From: Patiria pectinifera
Lineage: Eukaryota; Echinodermata; Asteroidea; Valvatida; Asterinidae
Length of the DNA stretch: 64,000 nt
Assembly: GCA_029964075.1 (NCBI GenBank)
Contig: CM057147.1
Location: 19,861,513-19,925,512 of the forward strand
Direction: 5' to 3'
In this document: piece after piece, positions 31,855 to 44,900 of the stretch
Layout of the letters: every line of letters starts with the position of its first letter
Position numbering within the stretch: position 1 is the stretch's first letter
Position numbers and translations under genes: made by a program
The notes under the pieces: model-generated
Told to the model about the DNA's origin: nothing
The model's database searches: none
What the model saw: only the letters and a program-made list of their open reading frames with translations

Positions 31855-33026
31855 ATGAGTTTCTTGAATGCTTTGTCCGTTGTGACCATGAACGTTAATG
31901 GCATCAGGGACCTTAAAAGGAGGCTCTTTTTGACGGTTTTGTTCGAAGAAAGTTTAATATTGTTTGCATTCAGGAAACTCGTAGCAATAGCGCCGATGAA
32001 CATATTTGGCGCAAAAGTTGGGAAGGCGAAATTGTCTTCAGCCACGGCTCGAATCATTCTCGAGGGGTGGCTATATTAATTTCCAAGAAATGTGATCTTA
32101 AAATTTCCAACGTTGAGAAAGATGACGATGGTCGTTGGGTTAAGGGAGATATTGTGTGGAACAAGAAAGTCATTTCCCTCATGTCTGTTTATGCACCCAA
32201 TCTGATCCCCGAAAGAGCTAACTTCTTCACTGATCTTAATGCTTTAATCAAGTCAGACACTGATTGGATAATAGGAGGTGATTTCAATTGTAATCTTGCT
32301 GTTTCTCCAATCGGGGATCCAAGTCGATCTGTTTTAAAACGTATGATTCATGATTCTGATCTTATTGACACTTGGATGACTATTCACCCTAATGACCCGG
32401 TTATACATTTTATAGCAGGGCTCACAAGACTTCTTGCAGAATTGATTACATTTTTGTTTCCTCCTTTTTCAGTCATCAATTGGTGGATATTTGTGCATGT
32501 ATGAACGGCCTGACTGATCATAAATTTGTCAAGCTGAAGCTTGAAAACTGTATGACCCCTCATGGAAATGGTCGCTGGATCTGCAATAATGAGCTCCTTA
32601 GGGATGTGGATTGTTCTAACAGAATTTGTAACTTTTGGAATTTTTGGAAGTTGAACAAGACTAATTTTAGCTCTCTCATGGAATGGTGGGAAACAGGAAA
32701 GTTTAGGCTCAGAGAAATTATTCAAGATTTCGGTCGTGAGAAAGCCTTTCTTGAAAAACGGCAGATCAATCTTCTTAACAATCGTTATGACGACTTGATC
32801 AATAGCCCCGGTGACAATAAAGATGAGATTAATAATATTTTGAGAGACCTCAAAGAGTACGAGATGAAAGAATGGGAGAGAGCTAAAGTTAGGGCTCGCA
32901 ACATCCACAAAACAGAAGATGAAAAACCTAGCAAATTTTTCTTAACCTTGAGAAACATCACATCGAAAGTGGTTCCATGACTAAGATTCTTGATTGTAAT
33001 GGCAATTATGTGGATGATCCTGAAAA
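31855..33026 (+). pseudogene. LINE ORF2 N-terminal part, APE-type endonuclease, frameshifted
   Basis: Endonuclease motifs appear in order: VVTMNVNGIRD, then VCIQET in a second frame, HSRGVAILI, SVYAPN, IIGGDFNC, then RIDYIFVS after another shift, and LTDHKFV. Frame changes lie near 31940, 32410, 32945 and 33030. The linker to the RT (32480-32980) is lysine/glutamate-rich. The catalytic residues around GGDFN and the final DH are still present, but the enzyme cannot be made in one piece. Confidence 0.75.
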
Positions 33027-35618
33027 ATGTTCAACTGTGTCAACACTTTTTATCATAATTTGTACAGTCATGAAGAGATTAATTTTGACAGTCTGAATGA
33101 TATCCTTGATGACATTGACACAGAGTATTTTGATGAAAATGCTATTGACTTGGGTAAAGATATCTCCAAGCTAGAAATCAAGAAAGCTCTGCACGATATG
33201 AACAAAAATAAATCTCCGGGTATTGATGGTTTAACAGTAGAGTTTTATCAAGAGTTTTGGGATATTCTAGGTCAAGACCTGCTCGATGTGTTTAAAGAGT
33301 GTAAGAAGAAAGGTATTTTGACTAAGACCATGAATACTGCTCTGGTACGTCTTATATATAAAAATTCTGGTTGCAAACATGATTTGAAGAATTGGCGCCC
33401 CATTAGTCTTTTAACTGTAGATTATAAAATAATGTCCAAGGTTATTATGAACAGGCTTGGGACTATTATGCCCAGCCTTATAGGAAAAGATCAAACTTAC
33501 GGCGTTCATAATCGTAGCATTCACGACAATCTCATGGTTTTACGCGACACTGTCGATTATGTTAATTGTTTTGATAGAGAGGCGGCTATTGTCAGCATTG
33601 ACCAAGAAAAGGCGTTTGATAGAGTTAGCTGGAATTATATGTTCAGTGTCATGAATAAAATGGGTGTCCCACAGAGTCTTATTGGGTGGATTAAACTTCT
33701 CTATAGCGGTCCTTTGTGTAGAGTTATGATGAATAATTTTATAGGTGCGCCTATTGAAATTGGCAGAGGTATTAGGCAAGGCTGCCCCTTGTCGCCCTCA
33801 TTGTATGCTATTTGTGCTGAAGGGCTGGCTAATCTTATCAGAAAGAACGATTCTTTTGGTGGGGTTAGCATTCCCAACAGCTATGACTGTATTAAGCTTA
33901 TTCAACATGCGGATGATACTTCTGTTTTTATTTCTTCTAATCTTGAATTTGATTGTCTTAGCTCCACTTTGCAGACCTTTTGTAGCGGCAGTGGATCGAA
34001 AGTTAACGTTCAGAAGACCAAAGGACTTTGGCTGGGGAGTTGGAAAAATCGTAATGACAAGCCCCTTGGCTTTGATTGGCACAACGATAAATTAAAAATT
34101 TTGGGCATTTTTTTCGGAAATGACGTTCCTGCAGAAGATAATTGGGGACCCAGGGTGAAAAAATTGAAAAATACACTTAATCTTTGGCGCACTCGAAATC
34201 TCACTTTGAAAGGTAAAGCTGTTATTGTGAATAGTCTTTTTGGTTCGGGGTTGTCGTACTTTGGCAGCATCCTCCCATGTCCGGATCAATGGGTTAAAGA
34301 AATGGACGCCATTATCTTCAAATTCTATTGGCATTCTAAGCCAGAGAAAATAAAAAGAAACAACATTAGGGCTCCTAGAAACCTCGGAGGAACGGGTCTT
34401 TTGAATGTTCAAGCAAAAATCCACAGCTGCAAGCTTAAATGGTTAGCTAACTTCTCTAAAGCGTCTGGCACGTGGCGTTCTTGGTTTAACTTTTGGGTTT
34501 GTGAAGCCAGTGGGCCCAATCGATTAGGCTGGTATGTGTTCAACAATTGTAAAAGATTTAAGAGAATTCCTCCTTTTTATCAGGAAGTCATGAAGGCGTT
34601 CGATAAGTCCGGTGGGATAATTAAATGTAATATTTCTTGTGTTCGCGAAGCTCAACAAGTACCCTTGTTCAAAAATGATATCATTACTGGTAATCAGGAT
34701 AAAGAAATAGACAGCATTTGTTTTAGAACTCATGGAATCACTTTGTTGCACCATGTTTGTTCCAATGGTCGGTTCCTCACTCCACGGCAAATTACTGATC
34801 GGTACAATGTTCACCCTAGAGGTGCCAGTCAAGTTCTCAATAGGTTGCGCAAATTTATTTGCCCCGATTTGTTTAATGAGAATCGTATTGGACCTCAAAA
34901 TCACGTTTCTAACTGGCTTGAAATAAGAGATTTTTCTGATCAGTCGGAAAATATGTCTGTGCGTGACCTAACTGTCAAAATTTGTTATAACAATTTTCGA
35001 ATGAAAGATTTTATTGAGCCATGGGCACAGCAGAAATGGCAGGAAATTCTTAACATTAGTACCGATTTAGACTGGACTACTATTTGGAAACGGGGAAATA
35101 ATAAGCACCTTGACCACGACGAAATAGACATCTGGTATAAGATTAAACATCGCATTATCCCAACAAAAACATGGCTAAACACAATAGGTATCACCGAAGA
35201 CGACCACTGTATTTTATGTAACTCGCAACCTGAAACTATTGAACACTTGTTTTTGTACTGTATTAAGACTCTTCCTTCTTGGCTTTTTGTAGAACATATT
35301 TTGAAAAAATTCACAGGGAACAAGTACTTCTTTCTCAACGATGAAAATAGAATTCTGGGTTCAGGGGGGAACGTAAGCAACATCACTAGCTTGATTCTCA
35401 TAGCAAAACTTTTGAAAGTTATTTGGAATTCGCGATGTGCCATTTCGTTAAACTATATTGACTCCGATGTTGATATGCTGCAAAGATTCAAAACTAACCT
35501 GAAGCGTTTTGTTTACTTTGAAAAAAGCAGATTAGATGACAAAGATTTCCAGAAATTGTATCTTAGAAATAGTGCCATTTGTGAAATTGTTGACAACAAA
35601 ATCCGCTTTGCATATTGA
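33027..35618 (+). CDS. LINE ORF2 reverse transcriptase and C-terminal domain
   Basis: An open frame of 863 residues. RT motifs: NKSPGIDG (61-68), NWRPISLL (122-129), SIDQEKAFDRVSW (190-202), GRGIRQGCPLSP (246-257) and HADD as the catalytic box (294-297). A C-terminal zinc-type motif CILC...EHLFLYC lies near residues 728-745. The enzyme would copy LINE RNA at the nicked target. It is the longest unbroken piece of the element, which suggests the insertion is not very old. Confidence 0.85.
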   Translation: MFNCVNTFYHNLYSHEEINFDSLNDILDDIDTEYFDENAIDLGKDISKLEIKKALHDMNKNKSPGIDGLTVEFYQEFWDILGQDLLDVFKECKKKGILTKTMNTALVRLIYKNSGCKHDLKNWRPISLLTVDYKIMSKVIMNRLGTIMPSLIGKDQTYGVHNRSIHDNLMVLRDTVDYVNCFDREAAIVSIDQEKAFDRVSWNYMFSVMNKMGVPQSLIGWIKLLYSGPLCRVMMNNFIGAPIEIGRGIRQGCPLSPSLYAICAEGLANLIRKNDSFGGVSIPNSYDCIKLIQHADDTSVFISSNLEFDCLSSTLQTFCSGSGSKVNVQKTKGLWLGSWKNRNDKPLGFDWHNDKLKILGIFFGNDVPAEDNWGPRVKKLKNTLNLWRTRNLTLKGKAVIVNSLFGSGLSYFGSILPCPDQWVKEMDAIIFKFYWHSKPEKIKRNNIRAPRNLGGTGLLNVQAKIHSCKLKWLANFSKASGTWRSWFNFWVCEASGPNRLGWYVFNNCKRFKRIPPFYQEVMKAFDKSGGIIKCNISCVREAQQVPLFKNDIITGNQDKEIDSICFRTHGITLLHHVCSNGRFLTPRQITDRYNVHPRGASQVLNRLRKFICPDLFNENRIGPQNHVSNWLEIRDFSDQSENMSVRDLTVKICYNNFRMKDFIEPWAQQKWQEILNISTDLDWTTIWKRGNNKHLDHDEIDIWYKIKHRIIPTKTWLNTIGITEDDHCILCNSQPETIEHLFLYCIKTLPSWLFVEHILKKFTGNKYFFLNDENRILGSGGNVSNITSLILIAKLLKVIWNSRCAISLNYIDSDVDMLQRFKTNLKRFVYFEKSRLDDKDFQKLYLRNSAICEIVDNKIRFAY

Positions 35619-35986
35619 CCTGTATTGTTTGTGCTTTCCCGGCTGATTGATATTTTTTTTATTTTTTTCCTTTTTTGAGATCCATATGAATCTCAGTCAT
35701 TTTTGTACATACGTTGTAGATATTTGTACAGTTACGGGTTTATTTTTTATTCATATTTTTTTCAGTTTGAGCTACGATCAGAATATCATTTAGAAACGTT
35801 TAGGATACGTAAACGTAAAATGTATATCTATATTTTATTGCTTTCAAATGATTTATTTTGTTTAATTTCCCGGCTCATCAGTTACTCTGTTTACTGAATT
35901 TGTTTCCTTTTCGAATTGTTTGAATTTGACATTTGTGTTTGAATAAATGAGTTTTCTTAAACTCTACAGAGAGAAAAAAAAAAAAA
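35619..35986 (+). other. LINE 3' UTR and poly(A)
   Basis: AT-rich and non-coding, with aataaatgag at 35942 (AATAAA signal) and a 13-base A-run joined to the target duplication. Confidence 0.7.
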
Positions 35987-38900
35987 GATTCAGCAGTCCG
36001 TACCACTGGACTAAGCATAATTTCACACTTTTGAGTGGTTACGAAATTGACTATAAAGTTTCAATTTACCCAAAAAGAAATAAAATTTTAAAATCTAAAA
36101 TTCCCAGCCTGGATTTGAACCCACAACCTCCAGATTTAGAGTCAGCAGTCCGTACCATTGGACTAAGCATAATTTCAGACTTTTGAGTGGTTACGAAATT
36201 AACTATAAAGTTTCAATTTACCCCAAAAGAAATAAAATTTTAAAATGTAAAATTCCCACCCTGGATTTGAACCCGCAAACTCCAGGTTTAGAGTCAGCAG
36301 TCCGTACCATTGGACTAAGCATAATTTCACGCTTTTGAGTGGTTACGAAATTGACTATAAAGTTTCAATTTACCCCAAAAGAAATAAAATTTTAAAATCT
36401 AAAATTCCCACCCTGGATTTGAACCTGCAACCTTCCGATTTAGAGTCAGCAGTCTAAACCACTGCACTAAGCATAATTTCACACTTTTTGTGATTACGAA
36501 ATTAACTATAAAGTTTCAATTTACCCAAAAAGAAATAAAATTTTAAAATGTAAAATTCCCACCCTGGATTTGAACCCGCAACCTCCAGATTTAGAGTCAG
36601 CAGTCTGAACCACTGCACTAAGCATAATTTCATGCTTTTTGTGGTTACGAAATTAACTATAAAGTTTCAATTGACCCCAAAAGAAATAAAATTTTAAAAT
36701 CTAAAATTCCCACCATGGATTTGAACTCCCAACCTTCAGATTTAGAATCAGCAGTCTGAACCACGGCACTAAGCATGATTTCACACTTTTTAGTGGTTAC
36801 GAAATTAACTATAAAGTTTCAATTTACCCCAAAAGAAATACAATTTTAAAATCTAAAATTCCCACCCTGGATTTGAACCCACAACCTCCAGATTTAGAGT
36901 CAGCAGTCCGTACCATTGGACTAAGCATAATTTCACACTTTTTAGTGGTTACGAAATTAACTATAAAGTTTCAATTTACCCCAAAAGAAATAAAATTTTA
37001 AAATGTAAAATTCCCACCCTGGATTTGAACCCGCAACCTCCAGGTTTAGAGTCAGCAGTCCGTACCATTGGACTAAGCATAATTTCACACTTTTGAGTGG
37101 TTACGAAATTGACTATAAAGTTTCAATTTACCCAAAAAGAAATACAATTTTAAAATCTAAAATTCCCCACCCCCCCCCCCTGGATTTGAACTCCCAACCT
37201 TCAGATTTAGAGTCAGCAGTCTGAACCACTGCACTAAGCATGATTTCACACTTTTGAATGGTTACGAAATTGACTATAAAGTTTCAATTTACCCCAAAAG
37301 AAATAAAATTTTAAAATCTAAAATTCCCACCCTGGATTTGAACCCACAACCTCCAGATTTAGAGTCAGCAGTCCGTACCATTGGACTAAGCATAATTTCA
37401 CACTTTTGAGTGGTTACGAAATTGACTATAAAGTTTCAATTTACCCCAAAAGAAATAAAATGTTAATATCTGAAATTCCCACCCTGGATTTGAACCTGCA
37501 ACCTTCAGATTTAGGGTCAGCAGTCTGAACCACCTGCACTAAGCATAATTTCATGCTTTTTAGTGGTTACAAAATTAACTATAAAGTTTCAATTTACCCA
37601 AAAAGAAATACAATTTTAAAATCTAAAATTCCCACCCTGGATTTGAACCCACAACCTCCAGATTTAGAGTCAGCAGTCCGTACCATTGGACTAAGCATAA
37701 TTTCACACTTTTTAGTGGTTACGAAATTAACTATAAAGTTTCAATTTACCCCAAAAGAAATACAATTTTAAAACGTAAAATTCCCACCCTGGATTTGAAC
37801 CCGCAACCTCCAGGTTTAGAGTCAGCAGTCCGTACCATTGGACTAAGCATAATTTCACACTTTTCAGTGGTTACGAAATTGACTATAAAGTTTCAATTTA
37901 CCCAAAAAGAAATACAATTTTAAAATCTAAAATTCCCCGCCCCCCCCCTTGATTTGAACCCCCAACCTTCAGATTTAGAGTCAGCAGTCTGAACCACTGC
38001 ACTAAGCATGATTTCACACTTTTGAATGGTTACGAAATTGACTATAAAGTTTCAATTTACCCCAAAAGAAATAAAATTTTAAAATCTTAAATTCCCACCC
38101 TGGATTTGAACCCACAACCTCCAGATTTAGAGTGAGCAGTCCGTACCATTGGACTAAGCATAATTTCACACTTTGAGTGGTTACGAAATTGACTATAAAG
38201 TTTCAATTTACCCCAAAAGAAATAAAATGTTAATATCTGAAATTCCCACCCTGGATTTGAACCCGCAACCTCCAGATTTAGAGTCAGCAGTCCGTACCAT
38301 TGGACTAAGCATAATTTCATGCTTTTTGTGGTTACGAAATTAACTATAAAGTTTCAATTTACCCCCCAAAAAATACAATTTTAAAATGTGAAATTCCCAC
38401 CCTGGATATGAACCCGCAACCTTCAGATTAAGAGTCAGCAGTCCGTACCATTGGACTAAGCATAATTTCAAACTTTTGAGTAATTACGAAATTGACTATA
38501 AAGTTTCAATTTACCCAAAAAGATATACAATTTTAAAATCTAAAATTTCCCCCCCCCCCTGGATTTGAACCCCCAACCTTCAGATTTAGAGTCAGCAGTC
38601 TGAACCACTGCACTAAGCATGATTTCACACTTTTTAGTGGTTACGAAATTAACTATAACGTTTCAATTTACCCCAAAAGAAATACAATTTACCCAAAATA
38701 TAAAATTCCCACCCTGGATTTGAACCCGCAACCTCCAGATTTAGAGTCAGCAGTCTGAACCACTGCACTAAGCATAATTTCATGCTTTTTGTGGTTACGA
38801 AATTAACTATAAAGTTTCAATTGACCCCAAAAGAAATAAAATTTTAAAATCTAAAATTCCCACCATGGATTTGAACTCCCAACCTTCAGATTTAGAATCA

Positions 38901-41900
38901 GCAGTCTGAACCACGGCACTAAGCATGATTTCACACTTTTTAGTGGTTACGAAATTAACTATAAAGTTTCAATTTACCCCAAAAGAATTACAATTTTAAA
39001 ATCTAAAATTCCCACCCTGGATTTGAACCCACAACCTCCAGATTTAGAGTCAGCAGTCCGTACCATTGGACTAAGCATAATTTCACACTTTTGAGTGGTT
39101 ACGAAATTAACTATAAAGTTTCAATTTACCCCAAAAGAAATAAAATTTTAAAATGTAAAATTCCCACCCTGGATTTGAACCCGCAACCTCCAGGTTTAGA
39201 GTCAGCAGTCCGTACCATTGGACTAAGCATAATTTCACACTTTTGAGTGGTTACGAAATTGACTATAAAGTTTCAATTTACCCAAAAAGAAATACAATTT
39301 TAAAATCTAAAATTCCCACCCTGGATTTGAACCCGCAATCTTCAGATTTAGAGTCAGCAGTCTGAACCACTGCACTAAGCATGATTTCACACTTTTGAAT
39401 GGTTACGAAATTGACTATAAAGTTTCAATTTACCCCAAAAGAAATAAAATTTTAAAATCTAAAATTTCCACCCTGGATTTGAACCCACAACCTCCAGATT
39501 TAGAGTCAGCAGTCCGTACCATTGGACTAAGCATAATTTCACACTTTGAGTGGTTACGAAATTGACTATAAAGTTTCAATTTACCCCAAAAGAAATAAAA
39601 TGTTAATATCTGAAATTCCCACCCTGGATTTGAACCCGCAACCTCCAGATTTAGAGTCAGCAGTCCGTACCATTGGACTAAGCATAATTTCATGCTTTTT
39701 GTGGTTACGAAATTAACTATAAAGTTTCAATTTACCCCCCAAAAAATACAATTTTAAAATGTGAAATTCCCACCCTGGATATGAACCCGCAACCTTCAGA
39801 TTAAGAGTCAGCAGTCCGTACCATTGGACTAAGCATAATTTCAAACTTTTGAGTGATTACGAAATTGACTATAAAGTTTCAATTTACCCAAAAAGATATA
39901 CAATTTTAAAATCTAAAATTTCCCCCCCCCCTGGATTTGAACCCCCAACCTTCAGATTTAGAGTCAGCAGTCTGAACCACTGCACTAAGCATGATTTCAC
40001 AGTTCTTAGTGGTTACGAAATTAACTATAAAGTTTCAATTTACCCCAAAAGAAATACAATTTTAAAATATAAAATTCCCACCCTGGATTTGAACCCGCAA
40101 CCTCCAGGTTTGGAGTCAGCAGTCCGTACCACTGGACTAAGCATAATTTCACACTTTTTAGTGGTTACGAAATTAACTATAAAGTTTCAATTGACCCCAA
40201 AAGAAATAAAATTTTAAAATCTAAAATTCCCACCATGGATTTGAACTCCCAACCTTCAGATTTAGAATCAGCAGTCTGAACCACGGCACTAAGCATGATT
40301 TCACACTTTTTAGTGGTTACGAAATTAACTATAACGTTTCAATTTACCCCAAAAGAAATACAATTTTAAAATATAAAATTCCCACCCTGGATTTGAACCC
40401 ACAACCTCCAGATTTAGAGTCAGCAGTCCGTACCATTGGACTAAGCATAATTTCACACTTTTGAGTGGTTACGAAATTAACTATAAAGTTTCAATTTACC
40501 CCAAAAGAAATAAAATTTTAAAATGTAAAATTCCCAACCTGGATTTGAACCCACAACCTCCAAACTTAGCGTCAGCAGTCCGTACCATTGGACTAAGCAT
40601 AATTTCACGCTTTTGAGTGGTTGCGAAATTGACTATAAAGTTTCAATTTACCCAAAAAGAAATAAAATTTTAAAATCTAAAATTCCCACCCTGGATTTGA
40701 ACCTGCAACCTTCAGATTTAGAGTCAGCAGTCTAAACCACTGCACTAAGCATAATTTCACACTTTTTGTGATTACGAAAATTAACTATAAAGTTTCAATT
40801 TACCCAAAAAGAAATAAAATTTTAAAATGTAAAATTCCCACCCTGGATTTGAACCCCGCAACCTCCAGATTTAGAGTCAGCAGTCTGAACTACTGCACTA
40901 AGCATAATTTCATGCTTTTTGTGGTTACGAAATTAACTATAAAGTTTCAATTTACCCCCCAAAAAATACAATTTTAAAATCTAAAATTCCACGCCCCCCC
41001 TGGATTTGAACCCGCAACCTTCAGATTTAGAGTCAGCAGTCTCAACCTCGGCACTTACCATGATTTCACACTTTTTAGTGGTTACGAAATTAACTATAAA
41101 GTTTCAATTTACCCCAAAAGAAATACAATTTTAAAATATAAAATTCCCACCCTGGATTTGAACCCACAACCTCCAGATTTAGAGTCAGCAGTCCGTACCA
41201 TTGGACTAAGCATAATTTCACACTTTTGAGTGGTTACGAAATTAACTATAAAGTTTCAATTTACCCAAAAAGAAATAAAATTTTAAAATGTAAAATTCCC
41301 ACCCTGGATTTGAACCCGCAACCTCCAGGTTTAGAGTCAGCAGTCCGTACCATTGGACTAAGCATAATTTCACACTTTTGAGTGGTTACGAAATTAACTA
41401 TAAAGTTTCAATTTACCCAAAAAGAAATAAAATTTTAAAATCTAAAATTCCCACCCTGGATTTGAACCCGCAACCTTCAGATTTAGAGTCAGCAGTCCGT
41501 ACCATTGGACTAAGCATAATTTCACACTTTTGAGTGGTTACGAAATTGACTATGAAGTTTCAATTTAGCCAAAAGAAATAAAATTTTAAAATGTAAAATT
41601 CCCACCCTGGATTTGAACCCGCAACCTCCAGATTGAGAGTCAGCAGTCTGAACCACTGCACTAAGCATAATTTCATGCTTTTTGTGGTTACGAAATTAAC
41701 TATAAAGTTTCAATTTACCCCAAAAGAAATAAAATTTTAAAATGTAAAATTCCCACCCTGGATTTGAACCCACAACCTTCAGATTTAGAGTCAGCAGTCT
41801 GAACCACTGCACTAAGCATAATTTCACACTTTTTAGTGGTTACGAAATTAACTATAAAGTTTCAATTTACCCCAAAAGAAATACAATTTTAAAATATAAA

Positions 41901-44900
41901 ATTCCCACCCTGGATTTGAACCCGCAACCTTCAGATTCAGAGTCAGCAGTCCGTACCATTGGACTAAGCATAATTTCACACTTTTGAGTGGTTACGAAAT
42001 TGACTATAAAGTTTCAATTTACCCAAAAAGAAATAAAATTTTAAAATGTAAAATTCCCATCCTGGATTTGAACCCGCAACCTCCAGATTTAGAGTCAGCA
42101 GTCTGAACCACTGCACTAAGCATAATTTCACACTTTTTGTGGTTACGAAATTAACTATAAAGTTTCAATTTACCCCAAAAGAAATACAATTTTAAAATAT
42201 AAAATTCCCACCCTGGATTTGAACCCGCAACCTTCACATTGAGGGTCAGCAGTCCGTACCATTGGACTAAGCATTATTTAACACTTACTTGTGGTTACGA
42301 AATTAACTATAAAGTTTCAATTTACCCCAAAAGAAATAAAATTTTAAAATATAAAATTCCCACCCTGGATTTGAACCCGCAACCTCCAGATTTAGAGTCA
42401 GCAGTCCGTACCATTGGACTAAGCATAATTTCACACTTTTTAGTGGTTACGAAATTAACTATAAAGTTTCAATTTACCACAAAATAAATAAAATTTTAAA
42501 ATTTAAAATTCCCACCCTGGATTTGAACCTGCAACCTTCAGATTTAGAGTCAGCAGTCTGAACCACTGCACTAAGCATAATTTCACACTTTTTAGTGGTT
42601 ACGAAATTAACTATAAAGTTTCAATTTACCCAAAAAGAAATAAAATTTTAAAATGTAAAATTCCCACCCTGGATTTGAACCCGCAACCTTCAGATTTAGA
42701 GTCAGCAGTCTGAACCACTGCACTAAGCATAATTTCACGATTTTTGAGTGGTTTCGAAATTGACTATAAAGTTTCAATTTACCCCCAAAAAATACAATTT
42801 TAAAATCTAAATTTCCCACCCTGGATTTGAACCCACAACCTTTAGATTTAGAGTCAGCAGTCCGTACCACTGCACTAAGCATAATTTCACACTTTTTGTG
42901 GTTACGAAATTGACTATAAAGTTTCAATTTACCCCAAAAGAAATAAAATTTTAAAATATAAAATTCCCATCCCGGATTTGAACCCGCAACCTCCAGATTT
43001 AGCGTCAGCAGTCCGTACCTTTAGACTAAGCATAATTTCACACTTTTTAGTGGTTACGAAATTGACTATAAAGTTTCAATTTACCCAAAAAGAAATAAAA
43101 TTTTAAAATGTAAACTTCCCACCCTGGATTTGAACCCACAACCTTCAGATTTAGAGTCAGCAGTCCGTACCATTGGACTAAGCATAATTTCACACTTTTT
43201 AGTGGTTACGAAATTAACTATAAAGTTTCAATTTACCCCAAAAGAAATAAAATTTTAAAATCTAAAATTCCCACCCTGGATTTGAACCTGCAACCTTCAG
43301 ATTTAGAGTCAGCAGTCTGAACCACTGCACTAAGCATAATTTCACACTTTTTAGTGGTTACGAAATTAACTATAAAGTTTCAATTTACCCAAAAAGAAAT
43401 CAAATTTTAAAATATAAAATTCCCATCCTGGATTTGAACCCGCAACCTCCAGATTTAGCGTCAGCAGTCTGTACCATTGAACTAAGCATAATTTCACACT
43501 TTTTAGTGGTTACGAAATTAACTATTAAGTTTCAGTTTACCCAAAAAGAAATCAAATTTTAAAATGTAAAATTCCCACCCTGGATTTGAACCCGCAACCT
43601 CCAGATTTAGAGTCAGCAGTCTGAGCCACTGCACCAAGCAATATTTCACACTTTTTAGTGGTTACGAAATTAACTATAAAGTTTCAATTTACCACAAAAT
43701 AAATAAAATTTTAAAATTCAAAATTCCCACCCTGGATCTGAACCCGCAACCTTCAGATTTAGAGTCAGCAGTCTGAAGCACTGCACTAAGCATGATTTCA
43801 TGCTTTTTGTGGTTACGAAATTAACTATAAAGTTTCAATTTAACCCAAAAGAAATAACATTTTAAAATATAAAATTCCCACCCTGGATTTGAACCCACAA
43901 CCTTCAGATTTAGAGTCAGCAGTCTAAACCACTGCACTAAGCTTAATTTCACACTTTTTAGTGGTTACGAAATTAACTATTAAGTTTCAATTTACCACAA
44001 AATAAATAAAATTTAAAAATTTAAAATTCCCACCCTGGATTTGAACCTGCAACCTTCAGATTTAGAGTCATCAGTCTTAACCACTGCACTAAGCATAATT
44101 TTACACTTTTTAGTGGTTACGAAAAAGACTATAAAGTTTCAATTTACCCAAAAAGAAATAAAATTTTAAAATGTTAAATTCCCACCCTGGATTTGAACCC
44201 GCAACCTTCAGATTTAGAGTCAGCAGTCTGAACCACTGCACTAAGCATGATTTCATGCTTTTTGTGGTTACGAAATTAACTATAAAGTTTCAATTCACCC
44301 CAAAAGAAACAAAATTTTAATATCTAAAATTCCCACCCTGGATCTGAACCCGCAACCTTCAGATTTAGAGTCAGCAGTCTGAACCACTGCACTAAGCATG
44401 ATTTCATGCTTTTTGTGGTTACGAAATTAACTATAAAGTTTCAATTTACCCCAAAAGAAATAAAATTTTAAAATATAAAATTCCCACCCTGGATTTGAAC
44501 CCACAACCTTCAGATTTAGAGTCAGCAGTCTAAACCACTGCACTAAGCATAATTTCACACTTTTTTGTGGTTACGAAATTAACTATAAAGTTTCAATTTA
44601 CCCAAAAAGAAATAAAATTTTAAAATATAAAATTCCCACCCTGGATTTGAACCCGCAACCTCCAGATTTAGAGTCAGCAGTCCGTACCATTGGACTAAGC
44701 ATAATTTCACACTTTTGAGTGGTTACGAAATTGACTATAAAGTTTCAATTTACCCAAAAAGAAATAAAATTTTAATATCTAAAATTCCCACCCTGGATTT
44801 GAACCTGCAACCTTCAGATTTAGAGTCTGCAGTCTGAACCACTGCACTAAGCATAATTTCATGCTTTTTAGTGGTTACAAAATTAACTATAAAGTTTCAA

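Larger units (their letters stand above)
30182..35986 (+). mobile_element. Tx1/L1-like non-LTR retrotransposon, near full length, inactivated
   Basis: The element is 5805 bp, inserted in the satellite and flanked by gattcagcagt at 30171-30181 and 35987-35997 (11-bp target-site duplication). It has a 5' UTR with a tRNA-like start, ORF1 with zinc knuckles, ORF2 with APE-type endonuclease and RT, a 3' UTR of about 350 bp and a poly(A) end (35974-35986). Several frameshifts break both ORFs, so it is not autonomous now. The clade call rests on RT motifs such as SLLTVDYKIMSK and SIDQEKAFDRVSW, which resemble the L1/Tx1 group. That group is known to include elements specific for repeated targets. 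Confidence 0.85.
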
